Of a stretch of DNA of 64,000 nucleotides, positions 10,448-21,985 are shown piece by piece; the stretch's first letter is position 1, and each line of letters starts with the position of its first letter. The translations under genes and the position numbers were made by a program. Source of the stretch: Prorocentrum cordatum (lineage: Eukaryota; Sar; Dinophyceae; Prorocentrales; Prorocentraceae); the NCBI GenBank assembly GCA_963575745.1, contig CAUYUJ010014328.1, positions 351,343 through 415,342 of the forward strand. The letters are read 5' to 3'. The notes under the pieces are model-generated. The model was not told the origin of the DNA. It made no database searches and saw only the letters and a program-made list of their open reading frames with translations.

Positions 10448-10925
10448 GGCTTTAGACTTATGTACTTTCCTTCAGCGCGGTGTATTGTACTCCAACACTT
10501 ATGCGAGATCTGATTGTTCATGCGTCGTTTAAAAAGTCTTCTCGTTCCCTCCACTTCCTCCTTACCTCCCCCCCTCCCTCCCCCCTCATGCTCCGCGCTG
10601 CCCCCCTGGCCGTCGGCTCCTCGCGGCCCGATGGGCCCCGTGCCACTCGGGCTCCGACGGTGGAGGAGGGGGAGAGGTAGGAGAAGGAGGAGGAGGAGGA
10701 AGAGGAGGAGGAGGAGGAGGAGGAGGAGGAGGAGGAGGAGGAGGACGAGGAGAAGGATGAGGAGGAGGAGGAGGAGGGAGGAGAGGATTTTCATTCCCCC
10801 CCCCCCCCGAAAAAAATAAATAAAAAAAGCGGATCCGCCCAGTTTTTTTTTTTTTTTTTTTCCTGGGGGGGGGGGGGGGGAGGGGGCCAAACAACGAAAA
10901 TGGTATTGTTCCTTTTGGAGGAGGA
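10448..10925 (+). repeat. 473-bp tandem duplication, copy 2
   Basis: Near-identical to 9975-10447. Differences are mainly in homopolymer and GGA lengths. It ends in a pure GGA run (10917-10965). Open frames across it are low complexity. Confidence 0.9.
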
Positions 10926-11047
10926 GGAGGAGGAGGAGGAGGAGGAGGAGGAGGAGGAGAGAGGAGGCCGCCACAGAGCACGCATATCTCATTGAAATAG
11001 ACGCGCGAACTCAGTGTGAAAGCCTCGCTTTGGCGCCTTCGACCCCG

Positions 11048-11070
11048 AGGGGCTCCACAATCCCCCGTTC
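11048..11070 (-). repeat. Inverted copy of the 7434-7453 flank
   Basis: The reverse complement matches GGGGATTGTGGAGCCCCTCG at 7434. It precedes CTCC-rich DNA. Confidence 0.6.
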
Positions 11071-11254
11071 TCTCCTCCTCCCAGGTCTCAGGTCTGGTGT
11101 CCGCCAGGGCCAGGTGCGCCAGCCAGAGGTCCGCACGCTACGACAAGGAGGCGTGCCCGTCCAGGGGGTTTTGCTGATCCTGCGCCTGCGCCTCCCCATC
11201 GGGCTATGCCCGCGCGACCAGCGCTCAGTACAGCATAGTTCGCGCGCCGAGAAA

Positions 11255-11655
11255 AAATCCTCCTCCTCCTCCTCCTCCCTCCTCCTCATCCCCTGCCCTC
11301 TGCTCCTCTCTCCTCCTCCTCTCTTCCTCCTCCTCGTCCTCCTCATCCTCCTCCGCCTCCGACTCCTCCTCCCTCCTCCTCCTCCTCTCCTCCTCCTCCT
11401 CTTCTCCTCCTCCTCTTCCTTTTTCTCTCCTCCTCTCCTCCTCCTCCTACTCCTCCTCCTCCTCCTCCTCCTCCTCCTCATCCTCCTCCTCCTCCTCGTC
11501 CTCCTCCTCATCATCCTTCCGCTCCATCCCCTCTTCTGCATCCTCTGTCGCCTCCTCTGACTCCTCCCTGTTCCCTCCAGCCACCTCTTTCCCTTCGTAT
11601 TGTCCATCTTCCCTCCTCCCTCCTCCCTCCAGCTCATCAGCCTCCTCACACTCCT
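11255..11655. repeat. (TCC)n microsatellite, interrupted
   Basis: TCC/CTC repeat with many substitutions, grading into pyrimidine-rich DNA. Confidence 0.9.
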
Positions 11656-12038
11656 CCTATGTACTCGCCCTCGTCCGCCCCGCCCTCGATCATGGCGCCG
11701 GTGCATCATCCATGGCTGAAGGCACTGGTAAAAAATGGTTATGACCTTGGCGTCGCGCGCATTCATCGTAAACACTATCAGCAGTTACGCGGATGGAAGC
11801 GCGCTTCGTTTCCAAAACTGGGTCTCGCTCGAATCTTCTTCACAGCTTATGACCATGAGGTCGAGAATGTCCGACAGCTACACAGGCTGTAGCTCAACTG
11901 TTTGGGAGACTCCTCCACCCCATCTTCTTCCTTTGTCCCTGCTTCATCCTCCTAATAGCGCGGCCGTTTGGTCGATGTCCTCTTCCTAGAAAGCTGCGAA
12001 ATGTCACCATCAGCCAACATCATAGTCATCACTATCCT
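11656..12038. other. No recognised gene
   Basis: A 77-codon plus-strand frame at 11659-11892 has a mixed amino-acid composition but no motif I recognise. It could be a decayed coding fragment. Confidence 0.3.
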
Positions 12039-12278
12039 CATCCTCAACCTCGTCCTCATCCTGATCCTCATCCTCATCCTCATCCTCGTCCTAATCCTCA
12101 TCCTCATCCTCATCCTCATCCTCATCCTCAGCGTCAGCATCAGCATCAGCATCAGCATCAGCATCAGCATCATCATCATCAGCATCAGCATCAGCATCAG
12201 CATCATCATCATCATCATCATCAGCATCATCATCATCATCGTCATCATCATCATCAGCAGCATCATCATCATCATCAG

Positions 12279-12325
<47 letters not shown>

Positions 12326-12380
12326 CCATCAACAGCAGCATCATCATCACCATCAACAGCAGCATCATCAGCAGCATCAT
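12039..12380. repeat. (ATC/CATCCT)n and (CAG/CAT)n compound microsatellite
   Basis: CATCCT hexamers, then CAGCAT, then pure CAT. It gives poly-Ile/Ser and poly-Asp/Met open frames of no coding value. Confidence 0.95.
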
Positions 12381-13270
12381 GGGGACATATATGACATCGG
12401 AGGGGAAGGTAGAGGGTACGCAGGGGAGGAACATTAAGGCCATTGAGGCCCACATCGTCATCCATGTCCTCGTCCTCCTCCCCACCCTGGTATCTAGATG
12501 GCCCAGATGGCCTTGATAACCCAAGTGGGCCGTCTTGGCCGAATCGCACCGGGCGTGCTTACGAGTGTTATTTCACACAAATGCGCAACGATTACACTAA
12601 TGGTTTGAACAGCGATCTGAATCATCATATGACTGCTGCTCCTCCGCTCGATGAAGCATCGCTGACCACCGAAAAACTGGCGGCATTAGAAAGATTTATG
12701 ACTCTGCGCGATCCTCTTCCACATCCTCATCTCCGCCCTACACGAAAAAATAGATGGCCAAGAAAAACTAACTGCCTAAATGGATCGCCCTGGCGGAATG
12801 GTTCAGGATCAGGCTTCGTACATCCCAGTTCCCCTCCTCCTCATCCTCCTCCTCCTCCGCCTCATCATTTGCCTCCGTGGGTCGCGCCGCAGGCGCACAC
12901 CCGTCTAAACAAAGCCGTTCAGGGGCAGTCAACATCCTTTGGTCCACGCCTACAGCGTGCCTAAGGGGCGCCCAACGAGTCGCAAGTGCAGAAGAAGGGT
13001 GTCCAATCAGACACGCGGGGACGCCCAACCCAAGGACAAAAGGGGGGCGAACCCAGGGAGGGAAGGAGGGGCAAAGCAAGGAGCGGGAAGAAGCCGAAGC
13101 GCAGCAGGGACAGGGGAGGAGGAGCCAGCCAGCGAGAAAGAATAATGAGAACAGAAGAAAGGGGGGCGAACAAGAGTGAAAGAGCGGGAGACAGGGATCA
13201 AGAAGGGCAAAAGAGAAGGCGAGGAAGCAGCGGAACCCGAGCGGAAGCGAACGCGACGACCGACTGGGTG
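12381..13270. other. No recognised gene; possible coding relic at 12550-12720
   Basis: A plus-strand frame at about 12550-12720 encodes a normal-composition stretch (YECYFTQMRNDYTNGLN... then TTEKLAALERFMTLRD) between low-complexity flanks. I do not recognise it. From 13000 to 13260 the DNA is purine-rich (AGGGGGGCG, GAAGAAG). Confidence 0.3.
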
Positions 13271-13271
13271 C

Positions 13272-13332
13272 GCCTCCTCCTCCTCCTCCTCCTCCTCCTC
13301 CTCCTCCTCCCCCTCCTCCTCCTCCTCATCTT
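13272..13332. repeat. (TCC)n microsatellite
   Basis: Pure CTC/TCC run inside GC-rich DNA. Confidence 0.9.
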
Positions 13333-13445
13333 TGCCCTCGCCTCGTTCGTCTGTTCGGGCCCTTGCTCGGGCTTCTGGTCGCAGTGTGCGTTTGTAGCTT
13401 GAATGGGGGTCAGCGGTGGAGTCGAACCCACGACCAAAAAAAAAC

Positions 13446-13640
13446 TCCTCCTCCTCCTCCTCCTCCTCCTCCTCCTCCTCCTCCTCCCCTCCTCCCCTCC
13501 TCCTCCTCCTCCCCATCACCCTCCTCCCCCTTCATCCTCCCCCTCCCCTCCTCCTCCTCCTCCGCCTACTCCTCCTCCTCTTCCTCCTCCTCCTCCCCCT
13601 CACCCTCCTCACCGTCCTCCTCCCCCTCACCCTCCTCACC
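13446..13640. repeat. (TCC)n / CCCTC microsatellite
   Basis: CTC run grading into CCTCCCC and CACCCTCCTC units. The long plus-strand frames that start here owe their length to it. Confidence 0.9.
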
Positions 13641-14710
13641 CCGCGGTTCTGGAGGATGGTCCGGCGCCGCCGCCTGCCCGGAGCGCTTCAGAACGCTCCG
13701 AGAGCGTCCAGGGACGCTCTGGGACGATTCGTCTCTGCCCCAACACCGCCCGATTCTGCCTCCTCCCCCTTCATCCCCCTCCTCCCTGTCCCTTCGGCCT
13801 GCAAAACCACGGTCTCCATCGCCACCATCGACCGTGGCGCCGCCTCGGCCGCGGCCCCCTGGCGCCGCGCGGCGGCCCCGCGCGCTGGCGGGCGGCCGGG
13901 CGGCGCCGTGGCCGCGATGCAGAGCAGAACCGCGCCCACGGCCGCGGCCGTGGCCACGGTCGCGGTGGCGCGAAGGCCTGGGCGGCGGGCGGCAGTGGCG
14001 GCCGCGGCTCCGACGACGACTGCCACGCCTCTGGCGACGGCAGCTCCGACGATTCCTGGCCCGGGGGGTCGCTTCCGGCCCCCAGGACCATCGCGAGGGT
14101 CCTCCCAGGCCTGTTTTGCACGATGCTCCTCCCGGGCCTGTTTTACACGACCTGGTCACGAAGAACTGTCCCCATGGAAGGGGTCGGGACCTCCAGGACC
14201 AACGACGACCTCTCCAGCGACGACGGTCCGCGCGATGCAACGAAGACGGCGACGTCTCCGACGACGTCTCTGGCGATGGCGGAGGCCCTGGCGATCTGAC
14301 TTCGACGGCTCACGGCGGGCGCTGTCTCGGTGTTTCCCGGAGCGGGGATTCACTCTTTACTCCCCTGGTACCATCACGTGCTTCTCGCCTGAACTTGTTC
14401 CCCTCTGCTCGTTCCCCTCCTCAACTCGACACTTGAAGAGGGATGGAAGCTGGAAAATGTGCTGCAGCACCTCGCAATTCAACCGTCGCGTCCACCTGCA
14501 AATCCTGAGCTCGAAGCTGATCATGTATTGTTGGCTGTTCCGTTTACCTGAAACAGCAGCGGCGCACCCGTGCTCTACTGCTCTACTGAGCGTGCGTTAT
14601 TACGCGGGGGTCCACTTTAAACAAGCCGACTGCACTTCTGGAAATTCCAGAGTTGTTGTTTGGGGATGTTGTCTCTCCGTCTATATTTCTCTAGTTGTCT
14701 TTATATGTGT
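13641..14710. other. GC-rich DNA with long low-information frames
   Basis: Three overlapping plus-strand frames and several minus-strand frames stay open over 13.6-14.3 kb because of very high GC. None shows a domain. A short direct repeat (GGGCCTGTTTTACACGA type) occurs at about 14108-14150. Confidence 0.35.
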
Positions 14711-14716
14711 TGTTTT

Positions 14717-14800
14717 CTCTCTCTCCTTTTCTCTCTCTCTCTCTCTCTCTCACTTTCTCATTGACTCTTTCTCTCTCTCTCTTTCTCTCTCTGTCTCTTC
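14717..14800. repeat. (CT)n microsatellite
   Basis: TCTC repeat with short interruptions. Confidence 0.9.
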
Positions 14801-14879
14801 CCTTTCTGTCTGTACGTGTATATACATCATTTGTTTGATCACCTTCTCTGCGTCATCTTTCCATGTAAAAAGGACTCAA

Positions 14880-15185
14880 CATTGATGATATGTTCGGTAA
14901 GAACTCCTTAACCGAGAGCGCAAAAACGCTTTAATAAATGCTGATTGGAACGACGGGCTTTGTAAAACACATTTTTTTTATTACGGGCTTCTGAATAACA
15001 GTTTTCTGGTATGTCTCCATGCACAACGACTCCTTTGCCAAGGGTTCCTTCGGTATGTATCCATGCACAACGACTCATGTGCCAAGGGTTCCTTCGGTAA
15101 GATCATTCGGGGAATATTCGATTGATAAGGACTTCGGGAATGGTGCCTGCAGTAAGGATTCTTGAATGAGGAATCCATCCTAGCA
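14880..15185. repeat. Degenerate GGATTCC array
   Basis: Same family as 3313-7050. It also holds a 46-bp near-exact duplication (GTATGTCTCCATGCACAACG / GTATGTATCCATGCACAACG) at about 15009 and 15055. Confidence 0.7.
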
Positions 15186-15505
15186 CAATACGTGGTGCAC
15201 TCTGTGTGATGCACCCAATGTCTGTTCGCACTGAATTGTCCACCCCACTGCTCTCGCAAACATCCCACCCACCCATCCGCAACTTGGTTTGCAAACCTCA
15301 TGCGGCGGCGATTTCGATGAGTGTTTGGCGCCGGCTGGTGCATTTCTGCGGCCGCGCCAGCCCGCGCATGCGCGCGCGCAGCGGCCAGGTAGTTTGGCAC
15401 GACTGACGAGGCCGCGGTGGTGCTGACCGTTCGGCACATCCCAGCGGGCACTTGAGTGCGAGTCGGCGGCTTGGGCGGATGCGGTATCATGGCAACGTCG
15501 ACAAT
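15186..15505. other. No gene recognised
   Basis: Unique-looking GC-rich DNA. A short motif (CTCGCGCAACATCCCACCC-like) recurs near 15250 and 16600. Minus-strand frames through here are not coherent. Confidence 0.3.
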
Positions 15506-15586
15506 TGTAGACACGATGACGATGATAGTGGCGATGTTGGTGACGACAGCTGCAGACACGATGGTGATGATGACGATGATGATGAC

Positions 15587-15622
<36 letters not shown>

Positions 15623-15650
15623 AGTGGCGATGACGGCGCCGATGCCGATC
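15506..15650. repeat. (GAT)n microsatellite
   Basis: GATGAT repeat with GACGAT and GGTGATGA interruptions. Confidence 0.9.
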
Positions 15651-15689
15651 ACGCCAACGACGATGACGGCGTCTTCGCGTCGGTGGTGA

Positions 15690-16320
15690 AGGTTTTGGAA
15701 GGCATTCGAAATGCGCGCGCGGCAGACGCGCGAGAGTGGCCCGCATGGCATTATTTGACACGGATCGTGCCGCCCCAGCACGCGAGCAAGGGCATTCGAA
15801 CGATTTCGACATGCTCGCGCGAAGCCCGTTTGGCAGTATTTTCTGAAAAGAAATGGACTCGCAAGAGCGCGCGCGCAGGCTTTTGTTGAACATCCGTGTT
15901 GCGAAACCCTTTGTTTTTTGTATTATTTTTGGACATTCGATTTTGAAATCTTTCCGAAGCCAAAGCTTTTGAAGAATGTCGGCATGCGCGCGCGACCATG
16001 CGCGCGCGCGTGCACTGCGTTTTTTTTCCAAGGGATTCTCGCGACGGCACGCGCGCAAGGGCGTTTGAACGATTTCGACATGCGCGCGCGACGCCCACTT
16101 GGTAGCATTTTCTTGAAAATGTTGAAAAACAACTATGGTTTTCATAAGAATTCGCAAGAACGCGCGCGTAAGCTTTTGTTGAACATCCGTGTTGCGAAAC
16201 CCTTTGTTTTTATATGTTTTTTGGGACACTCGATTCTGAAATCCTTCCGAAACCAAAGGTTTCTGAAGGAATCGGCATGCGAGCGCGACGACGCGCGCGT
16301 GCGCACTTCGTCCCAGTCGT
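15690..16320. repeat. About 270-290 bp tandem repeat with GCGC runs
   Basis: Two full copies and a partial. GCAAGGGC plus ATTTCGACATG recurs at 15786 and 16055. TTTTGTTGAACATCCGTGTT recurs at 15881 and 16174. Each copy also holds alternating GCGCGC runs and a TTTCCGAAGCC element. Minus-strand frames repeat the same peptide in both copies (FRNTDVQQK, HVEIV), which reflects the DNA repeat. Confidence 0.85.
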
Positions 16321-16635
16321 TGGAAGGGAGTCTTGGAGACTTATAAGTTCTAATAAACGAGTGCGCGCATAATATTCGGTGCAGAAGATGGCGGGGGTGG
16401 CCGATACCGGTTTCGCCGGGGTAGAATGAATTCACAGGTCGGATGGACATTGGGCAAGAATCCATGCATTTTACATTGGTTCCCGGGGGGGATAAGTCCA
16501 GGGGGGGGGTAGAACCTATCTTTTTTAAAAGAAGGAAGATATACGAGGTACAACTCACCCTGCCGAACTTCCTGCCGAACTTGAGTTTGTCAATCCCTCT
16601 GCTCGCGCAACCATCCCACCCGCCCACCCGCAACT
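16321..16635. other. No gene recognised
   Basis: Includes a G run at 16490-16510 and a T/A run near 16540. No coherent frame. Confidence 0.3.
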
Positions 16636-16815
16636 GATGCACTGCAATGCAAAATAACGCAAGGCAGCGCAAAGTACTACAGAGCAACGCGACGCAATGC
16701 TGAGCAACGCGAAACAATGCCAAGCAATGCCAAGCAATGCAAAGCAACGCGAAGAAATGCAAAGGAGTGCAAAGCAATGCAAGGCAATGCAGAGCAATGC
16801 AAAGAAATGCAAAGC
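16636..16815. repeat. 10-bp minisatellite (AGCAATGCAA)
   Basis: About 17 imperfect decamers (GCAATGCAAA, GCAACGCGAA, GCAATGCCAA). It resembles the GCCAATGCAAT block of the 7.6-9.6 kb satellite. Confidence 0.85.
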
Positions 16816-17035
16816 AGGCGGGGACGAGGCGATGGGAGGCGACGGGGCGGCGACGGCGGCGACCTGGCTGCCAGAGCAGCCCGCAGTCCCAGGCGACGGG
16901 CGGCGACGAGGCGGCGACAAGGCGGTGACAGCGGCGGCCAGCGCGCCGCGCAGGCCCAGGCGACAGGCGGCGACGAGGGAACGACGAGGCGGCGACGGCA
17001 ACTACATAGCCGCCAGACCGCCGCTCAGGCCCGGT
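16816..17035. repeat. GGCGACGG-type minisatellite
   Basis: Irregular GGCGACGAGGCGGCGAC units of about 9-15 bp. Confidence 0.7.
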
Positions 17036-17312
17036 TCCTTGGGAAACAAATGCAAATTGAAACCCCTATGTGCAAGCCCATGTTTGGGAAATCCCACCAG
17101 CCCTTTGGGCGTGAGTGGTTTAGAGAGCCCGCTCTGTTCTCAACCCCCCTTCTTCCCCTTCGGGGAGGGGTTTACCCCTCCCCCTACCCCCTCCCCCTGG
17201 GCCTGGAGAGGTCCCACCGCGGGTCGCCGGAGGGGTCTTTTTCGACTCCTGGGAGGGCTAAAAAACGACACCCCTCACGAGGATTCTGGCCCCGACGGGG
17301 GGGGGGGAAAAT

Positions 17313-17510
17313 GCTCCCCTCTTCTTTGAAGCCAAAATCATTGATTTTACTACGGTTTTGGCCCCATTTTGGCCTTCTGAGGGGGCAGCGCTAATTAAAG
17401 CTCCCCTCTTCTTTCAAGCCAAAATCATTGATTTTACTAAGGTTTTGGCCCCATTTTGGCCTTCTGAGGGGCCAGCGCTAATTAAAGCTCCCCTCTTCTT
17501 TGATCGATTT
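17313..17510 (+). repeat. 87-bp tandem repeat, 2.3 copies
   Basis: GCTCCCCTCTTCTTT starts copies at 17313, 17400 and 17487. Copies 1 and 2 differ at only a few bases. Each carries a GATTTTACT stretch and TTTTGGCC repeats. Confidence 0.95.
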
Positions 17511-17514
17511 CCTC

Positions 17515-17645
17515 CAAGATGGCCCCAAGAAGCGCCCAGGAGGCACCAAGAGGCCCCAAGATGGCCCCAAGAGGCCCCCAGGAGGCCCCCAAGAGGATCC
17601 CAAACGGCCCAAAGAGGCCCCCCCGAGGCACCCAAGACGCCGAAA
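17515..17645. repeat. CCAAGAGGCCCC minisatellite
   Basis: About ten irregular units of 12-15 bp (CCAAGATGGCC, CCAAGAGGCCC). It is the reverse complement of the family at 55360-55790 and 59270-59890. Confidence 0.8.
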
Positions 17646-17699
17646 AGCCCATCAGGACGACCCTCTACTCGCCTGGGCGTCGTTTCTGGACGGGCAGGA

Positions 17700-17895
17700 G
17701 GAGGGGCCCGAACGACTCACACCAGGACGAGGGGCCCGAACAACTCACACCACGAGAAGCCCGAACGACTCACACCAGGACGAAGAGCCCGAACGACTCA
17801 CACCACGAAGAGCCCGAACGACTCACACCAGGAAGAAGGGCCCGAACGACTCACACCAGGACGAGAAGCCCGAACGACTCAAACCACGAGGAGCG
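17700..17895 (+). repeat. 24/27-bp minisatellite
   Basis: Seven copies of CCCGAACGACTCACACCA followed by GGACGAG or CGAAGAG. Units are multiples of three, so all three forward frames encode repetitive ERLTPG/NDSHQDE/RTTHTR peptides. Confidence 0.9.
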
Positions 17896-18084
17896 CTTTC
17901 TCTCCCTCCTCCTCCGCCTCGTCCTTCTCCCGCTCCCACCACAAGGAGGATGTACAAGGAGGCGGGAGGAAGGAGGAACAGGGGAGATATGCGGGGGCAG
18001 GCGGAAACACGCCTGAAAAACACGACTGTCGGCATGCTTCGCTAGAGTTGCTATTTTGAGATGGGCTGGTGGGGATACGCGAAG

Positions 18085-19310
18085 CGTGAAGAATTAACAA
18101 GAACTCCTTCATAATGATCGCTATAGCAAGGGTTCCCTAGCAGCAAGGGTTCCTTTGGCAAGAACTCCTTAGCATGGCTTCCTTCTAGTAAGGACTCCTG
18201 AGTATATGTTCCTTTAGTAAGGTTTGCTCCGCAGCCCTTCTTTTCGCAAGAATTTCTAACTCACGATTCCTGCCGCACGGGGCCCTTAGCAAGGGTGCAC
18301 TCAATAATGCCATTTGGTGAGAATGCCTTCTTCTAGAAGGCACCTTCAAACGGATTCCGTGAATGAGAATTCCTTACGAAGGAGCACTTACGTGATGAGC
18401 TCGGAGCTATAAGACTTCAATAAAGAAGTCCTGTAAAAACATCAATTTAGTAAAGAATCTGGAATACGAATTCTTTGATAAGGATTCCTTAATCACGCAT
18501 GTTTGTTGACTAGCTCGTAAAACTTCCCTGGGGTACGGAATCCTTACAAACAAATGCCTTCCCTGTAAGCTCCGTAGTAACGATGCCTCTAGCACGGTTC
18601 CCTTAGCAAGGATGTTCTTTTCTCATGTGGAATCGTCAATAACGAGCCCTTGGCAAGCTTTCCTGGAGCGTCGATTATCTGGCTAGGGTTTCGTTGGTGA
18701 GGCTTCCACCACAAGGAAGGTTCAGGAATGAGTTCCGAGTAGGGCGCAGTGGGTAAAGACTGGTGCAACAAGTGTTATGTAGCGAACAAGTGATATTGAA
18801 GAATCCTCAATGTGGACTCCGTGTTAGCAAATACTTGTTGACTCAGGATTCTCTAATACGGATTCGTTGAAAGGACCCTTTTAGCAAAAAAAACATTCGC
18901 GAGGACGCCGTTGGTTAGGATGTTTGTTTCGATGTGTGAGGGTTCCTGATAAAGGTTTCATTATTACAGATTCTCCAACAAGGATGGACGCACTGGGGCA
19001 GGACTCCATCAGAAAAGGGTCATTCGTACGGGACGCTGGGCGAAAGGCTCTTCCGCAAGAGCCAATTTAGGAAAGGTTCCCCGGTGGCAAGGTTCCCTTT
19101 TTTCGTAAGGACGCTTTAGTGATAGAGGATTCCTTGACACGGAGCACAGGGTTTTTTGCAGGGCGTTCTGTCAGCACGAATGCCTTACCATGATTACTTT
19201 AATCGGGGTTCCTGCAGTCAGGCTTCGTTCACGAAGGAGTACTCACTGAGGTCCCCTCGGGTGAGACTTCCTGAGTGCAGATCGCTTTATGAAAGGATTC
19301 CTTGCTGGCT
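18085..19310. repeat. Degenerate GGATTCC array, fourth locus
   Basis: About 1.2 kb of irregular copies of AAGGGTTCCTT/AAGGATTCCTTA. No long open frame. Confidence 0.8.
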
Positions 19311-19354
19311 GTCTTTCGGGCGGGTTTTTCGGACTCAACCGACTCAACCTGTTG

Positions 19355-19660
19355 TTGCATCATCGTCATCATCGTCGTCATCATCGTCGTCATGATATTC
19401 ATCGTCGTCCGCGTCATCGCCATCATCATCACCATTTCATCATCATCGTCATCATCATAATATCAATCACCATCTCCTCGTCATCGTCATCATCATGTAG
19501 TGATGATGATGATTAAATCAAGACCAGCATTACGATGATGGCGGCGTGAACATGTTGATGATGATGATGACGATGATGATGAAGCCGATGATTGCGATGA
19601 TGATGGCGATGAATATGATGATGCTGATGATGATGAGGATGACGATAACCTTCTTTCGGA
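19355..19660. repeat. (CAT)n to (GAT)n microsatellite with strand switch
   Basis: CATCGT/CAT repeat to about 19498, then GATGAT from 19500 to 19650. The two halves are rough reverse complements, giving a large imperfect inverted repeat. Confidence 0.9.
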
Positions 19661-21479
19661 GTGCGCGGGCCGTGCTGAGTAATGTGGCAGTCTAATCGGA
19701 TTCGGATACTGTTGCAGCCTAATCGGAATCGGAAAGCACCACAGCCTCCGTGGAAGCGGGCCACCGCATTTCGTCAAGCACCTCCGTGAGGTCGGGCAGC
19801 GCCACGGGGACCCGTGCCAGGTGATCGGCCACGACGTGGTTCACGACGTTGAAGAACTCCTTCGGGCCAGGCGTGGCGTCGATCCTCCGCGCCCTGAACT
19901 CCCGAAAGACGTCGGAGCGGATCATGACGGCGATCTGCAGCCTGCTGTCGTCTACGCGATGTTGCAGCTCGTGATGGGTCGCGAAACAGTCCTGGCAGTC
20001 CGCGGAGGCGTGGTGGTGCACGTTGTGCTCGAAGGAGGACAGGGTGCCCATGTAGAAGGACCCAGGCTTCTGCTCGAGGGTGACGACCCTTCCGCAGGAG
20101 GCTGTGCTCGAGGGTGACGCCCCATCATGTGCTCCCAGGACCCCTGGGATCCTCACTTGCACGGAGCGCGCCCCGAAAATCGTCACGGCCGCGTGCAACA
20201 GGGAGCATCCGCCATCTGTGTGCCAACCATCGTCCCGTGCGCCTGGTTGCATGAGCTGGATCGATGCGTACGCGAACGCGTTGTCGGCGAAGTGCTCTGT
20301 CATGATGGGCTTTCCGTTCTGCTCGACGATGGCAGGTGGCATGCCGTCGGCTTTGACAGCCTCGCGCATTTTGTCTCCCAGCTGTTGCAGCCACGGGCGC
20401 ATCTTCTTCCGCTGCGCTCGCACGAAGGCGGCCATGTGGGGCGAGGGGGTGATCTGCAAATCCCCGTCCTTGTTGAGGCTGCGGCACTTCGGGGGGCTTT
20501 CGTCGTCCACGATGCCTGCGACCTCTGTTTTCAAGCCCTTTGCCGCCTCGTCGCCTCGGACGCATTGGGCGACGGTTGCCCCCGTGTCCAGGCGCTCCTC
20601 GGCCAAATTATGCCAGCACGGGTCTCTCTGCAAGAAGCGGAGCAAGTCTGGGTCCAGCTCCGCCTCCGCTATCGTGCCCGTGCCGTTTTTTTCCCTGCGC
20701 CATGGAGATGCGCGCGTCGAGCTGGGCGCCAGCCGGCTGCAGGAAGCAACGAGCCCTTAGACGACTGATTGTCGCTCTGGCGCCAGGGTGCCAACGCAGG
20801 CAGCTCTCGGCTGCCTTCAACAAGTCTGGGGGGCAGTCTGCAAGTTCGGCAACGGGCCAGCGCCCTCGGCCGTCGAGTGCCTTCGCTGTTTCAGCCTTTA
20901 GCCAATCCTCGCCCGACCGCTTGAACCACTTCTTAAAGAAAGGTAGGTTGTCCAGCCACGGGGCGGGTTCCTGGTCCTCGTAATCGTAGAAGTCTCCCGA
21001 CCCTGGCTCCTTGCCTGGGATCCCCAAGACCTCCCTGAAGAAAGCCACGAAGTCTTTCGGGTGCCCCCCTGGATGCCCGAGCGCGCCGCAAGGCTCTGGT
21101 TGGAACAACACCTTGCGCGTGTACAACTCCGCCATCAGGCACCCGATGGACCACTTGTCCAGGTCCTCTGAGTAGCGCTGGTTCCCCAAGAAAACGTCTA
21201 CCGCTCTGTAAGCGGGCGCGCATGCTCCGAAGTCATCGCAGGTCGGGCTGTAGCGCAGTTTCTTCTTCAACCTGCCGCGGGGATCCGCCATCTCCACACA
21301 GCCGAGGCCGCCGAGCACCACATGCGGAGAGGGGCGGATGGAGGAGAGGGGGGCGACGGCGACTGAGCTCCCCCTGGAGGGAAGGGCGGGATAGAGGGCA
21401 CGACGACGGCATCTCGGGGAAGGGTGGAACCTCCCTTGTTAGAACTCGGTGTGAAACCTAACATGAAGGCTAATGAGAT

Positions 21480-21660
21480 AAGCTGAGCTCTGACCTCGTA
21501 TATGAGGGCGTCGTCGGAGCTCTAACATGCTATGTTAGGGCTCCATGGGAGCTCTAACACGCTATGTTAGAGCTCCATCGGAGCTCTCACATGCTATGTT
21601 AGAGCTCCCTGGGAGCTCTAACATGCTATGTTAGAGCTCCCAGGGAGCCCTGACAACTCG
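21480..21660. repeat. Palindromic GAGCTCTAACATG repeats inside a putative intron
   Basis: Four units of about 38 bp. Each reads GGAGCTCTAACAT, GCT, ATGTTAGAGCTCC, that is a 13-bp stem with a 3-nt loop, and units are joined by CCTGGG or CATGG. The same family occupies 31490-32010. Confidence 0.9.
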
Positions 21661-21679
21661 GGATCTTAGTCGAAGGAAC

Positions 21680-21985
21680 GACGATGATGACGAGGATGAC
21701 GACGACGACGACGACGAGGATGACGAGGATGACGATGATGACGAGGACGACGAGGACGACGACGACGAGGACGAGGAGGACGACGACGAGGACGACGAGG
21801 ATGACGAGGATGACGAGGACGACGAGGACGACGACGACGACGAGGACGAGGAGGACGACGACGAGGACGACGAGGACGACGAGGACGGCGAGGACGACGA
21901 GGACGACGAGGACGAGGAGGACGAGGAGGAGGAGGAGGACGACGACGACGGCGACGACGACGGCGACGACGACGTCGACGACAAG
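21680..21985. repeat. (GAC/GAG)n microsatellite inside a putative intron
   Basis: GACGAC/GAGGAC trinucleotide repeat between the kinase N-lobe and C-lobe coding blocks. On the minus strand it gives poly-Val/Leu, poly-Ser or poly-Arg, none compatible with a kinase, so it is most likely intronic. Confidence 0.9.

Noticed and set aside
13395-13435. tRNA-like T-arm on the minus strand (GTGGGTTCGACTCCACC)
   Set aside because: Only the T-loop word is present, the stem is imperfect and no anticodon or D arm lies upstream, where there is poly(T) and TCC repeat.
15180-16256. 358-codon minus-strand frame
   Set aside because: It crosses a GAT microsatellite and two copies of a DNA tandem repeat; repeated peptides follow the DNA repeat and no domain is present.
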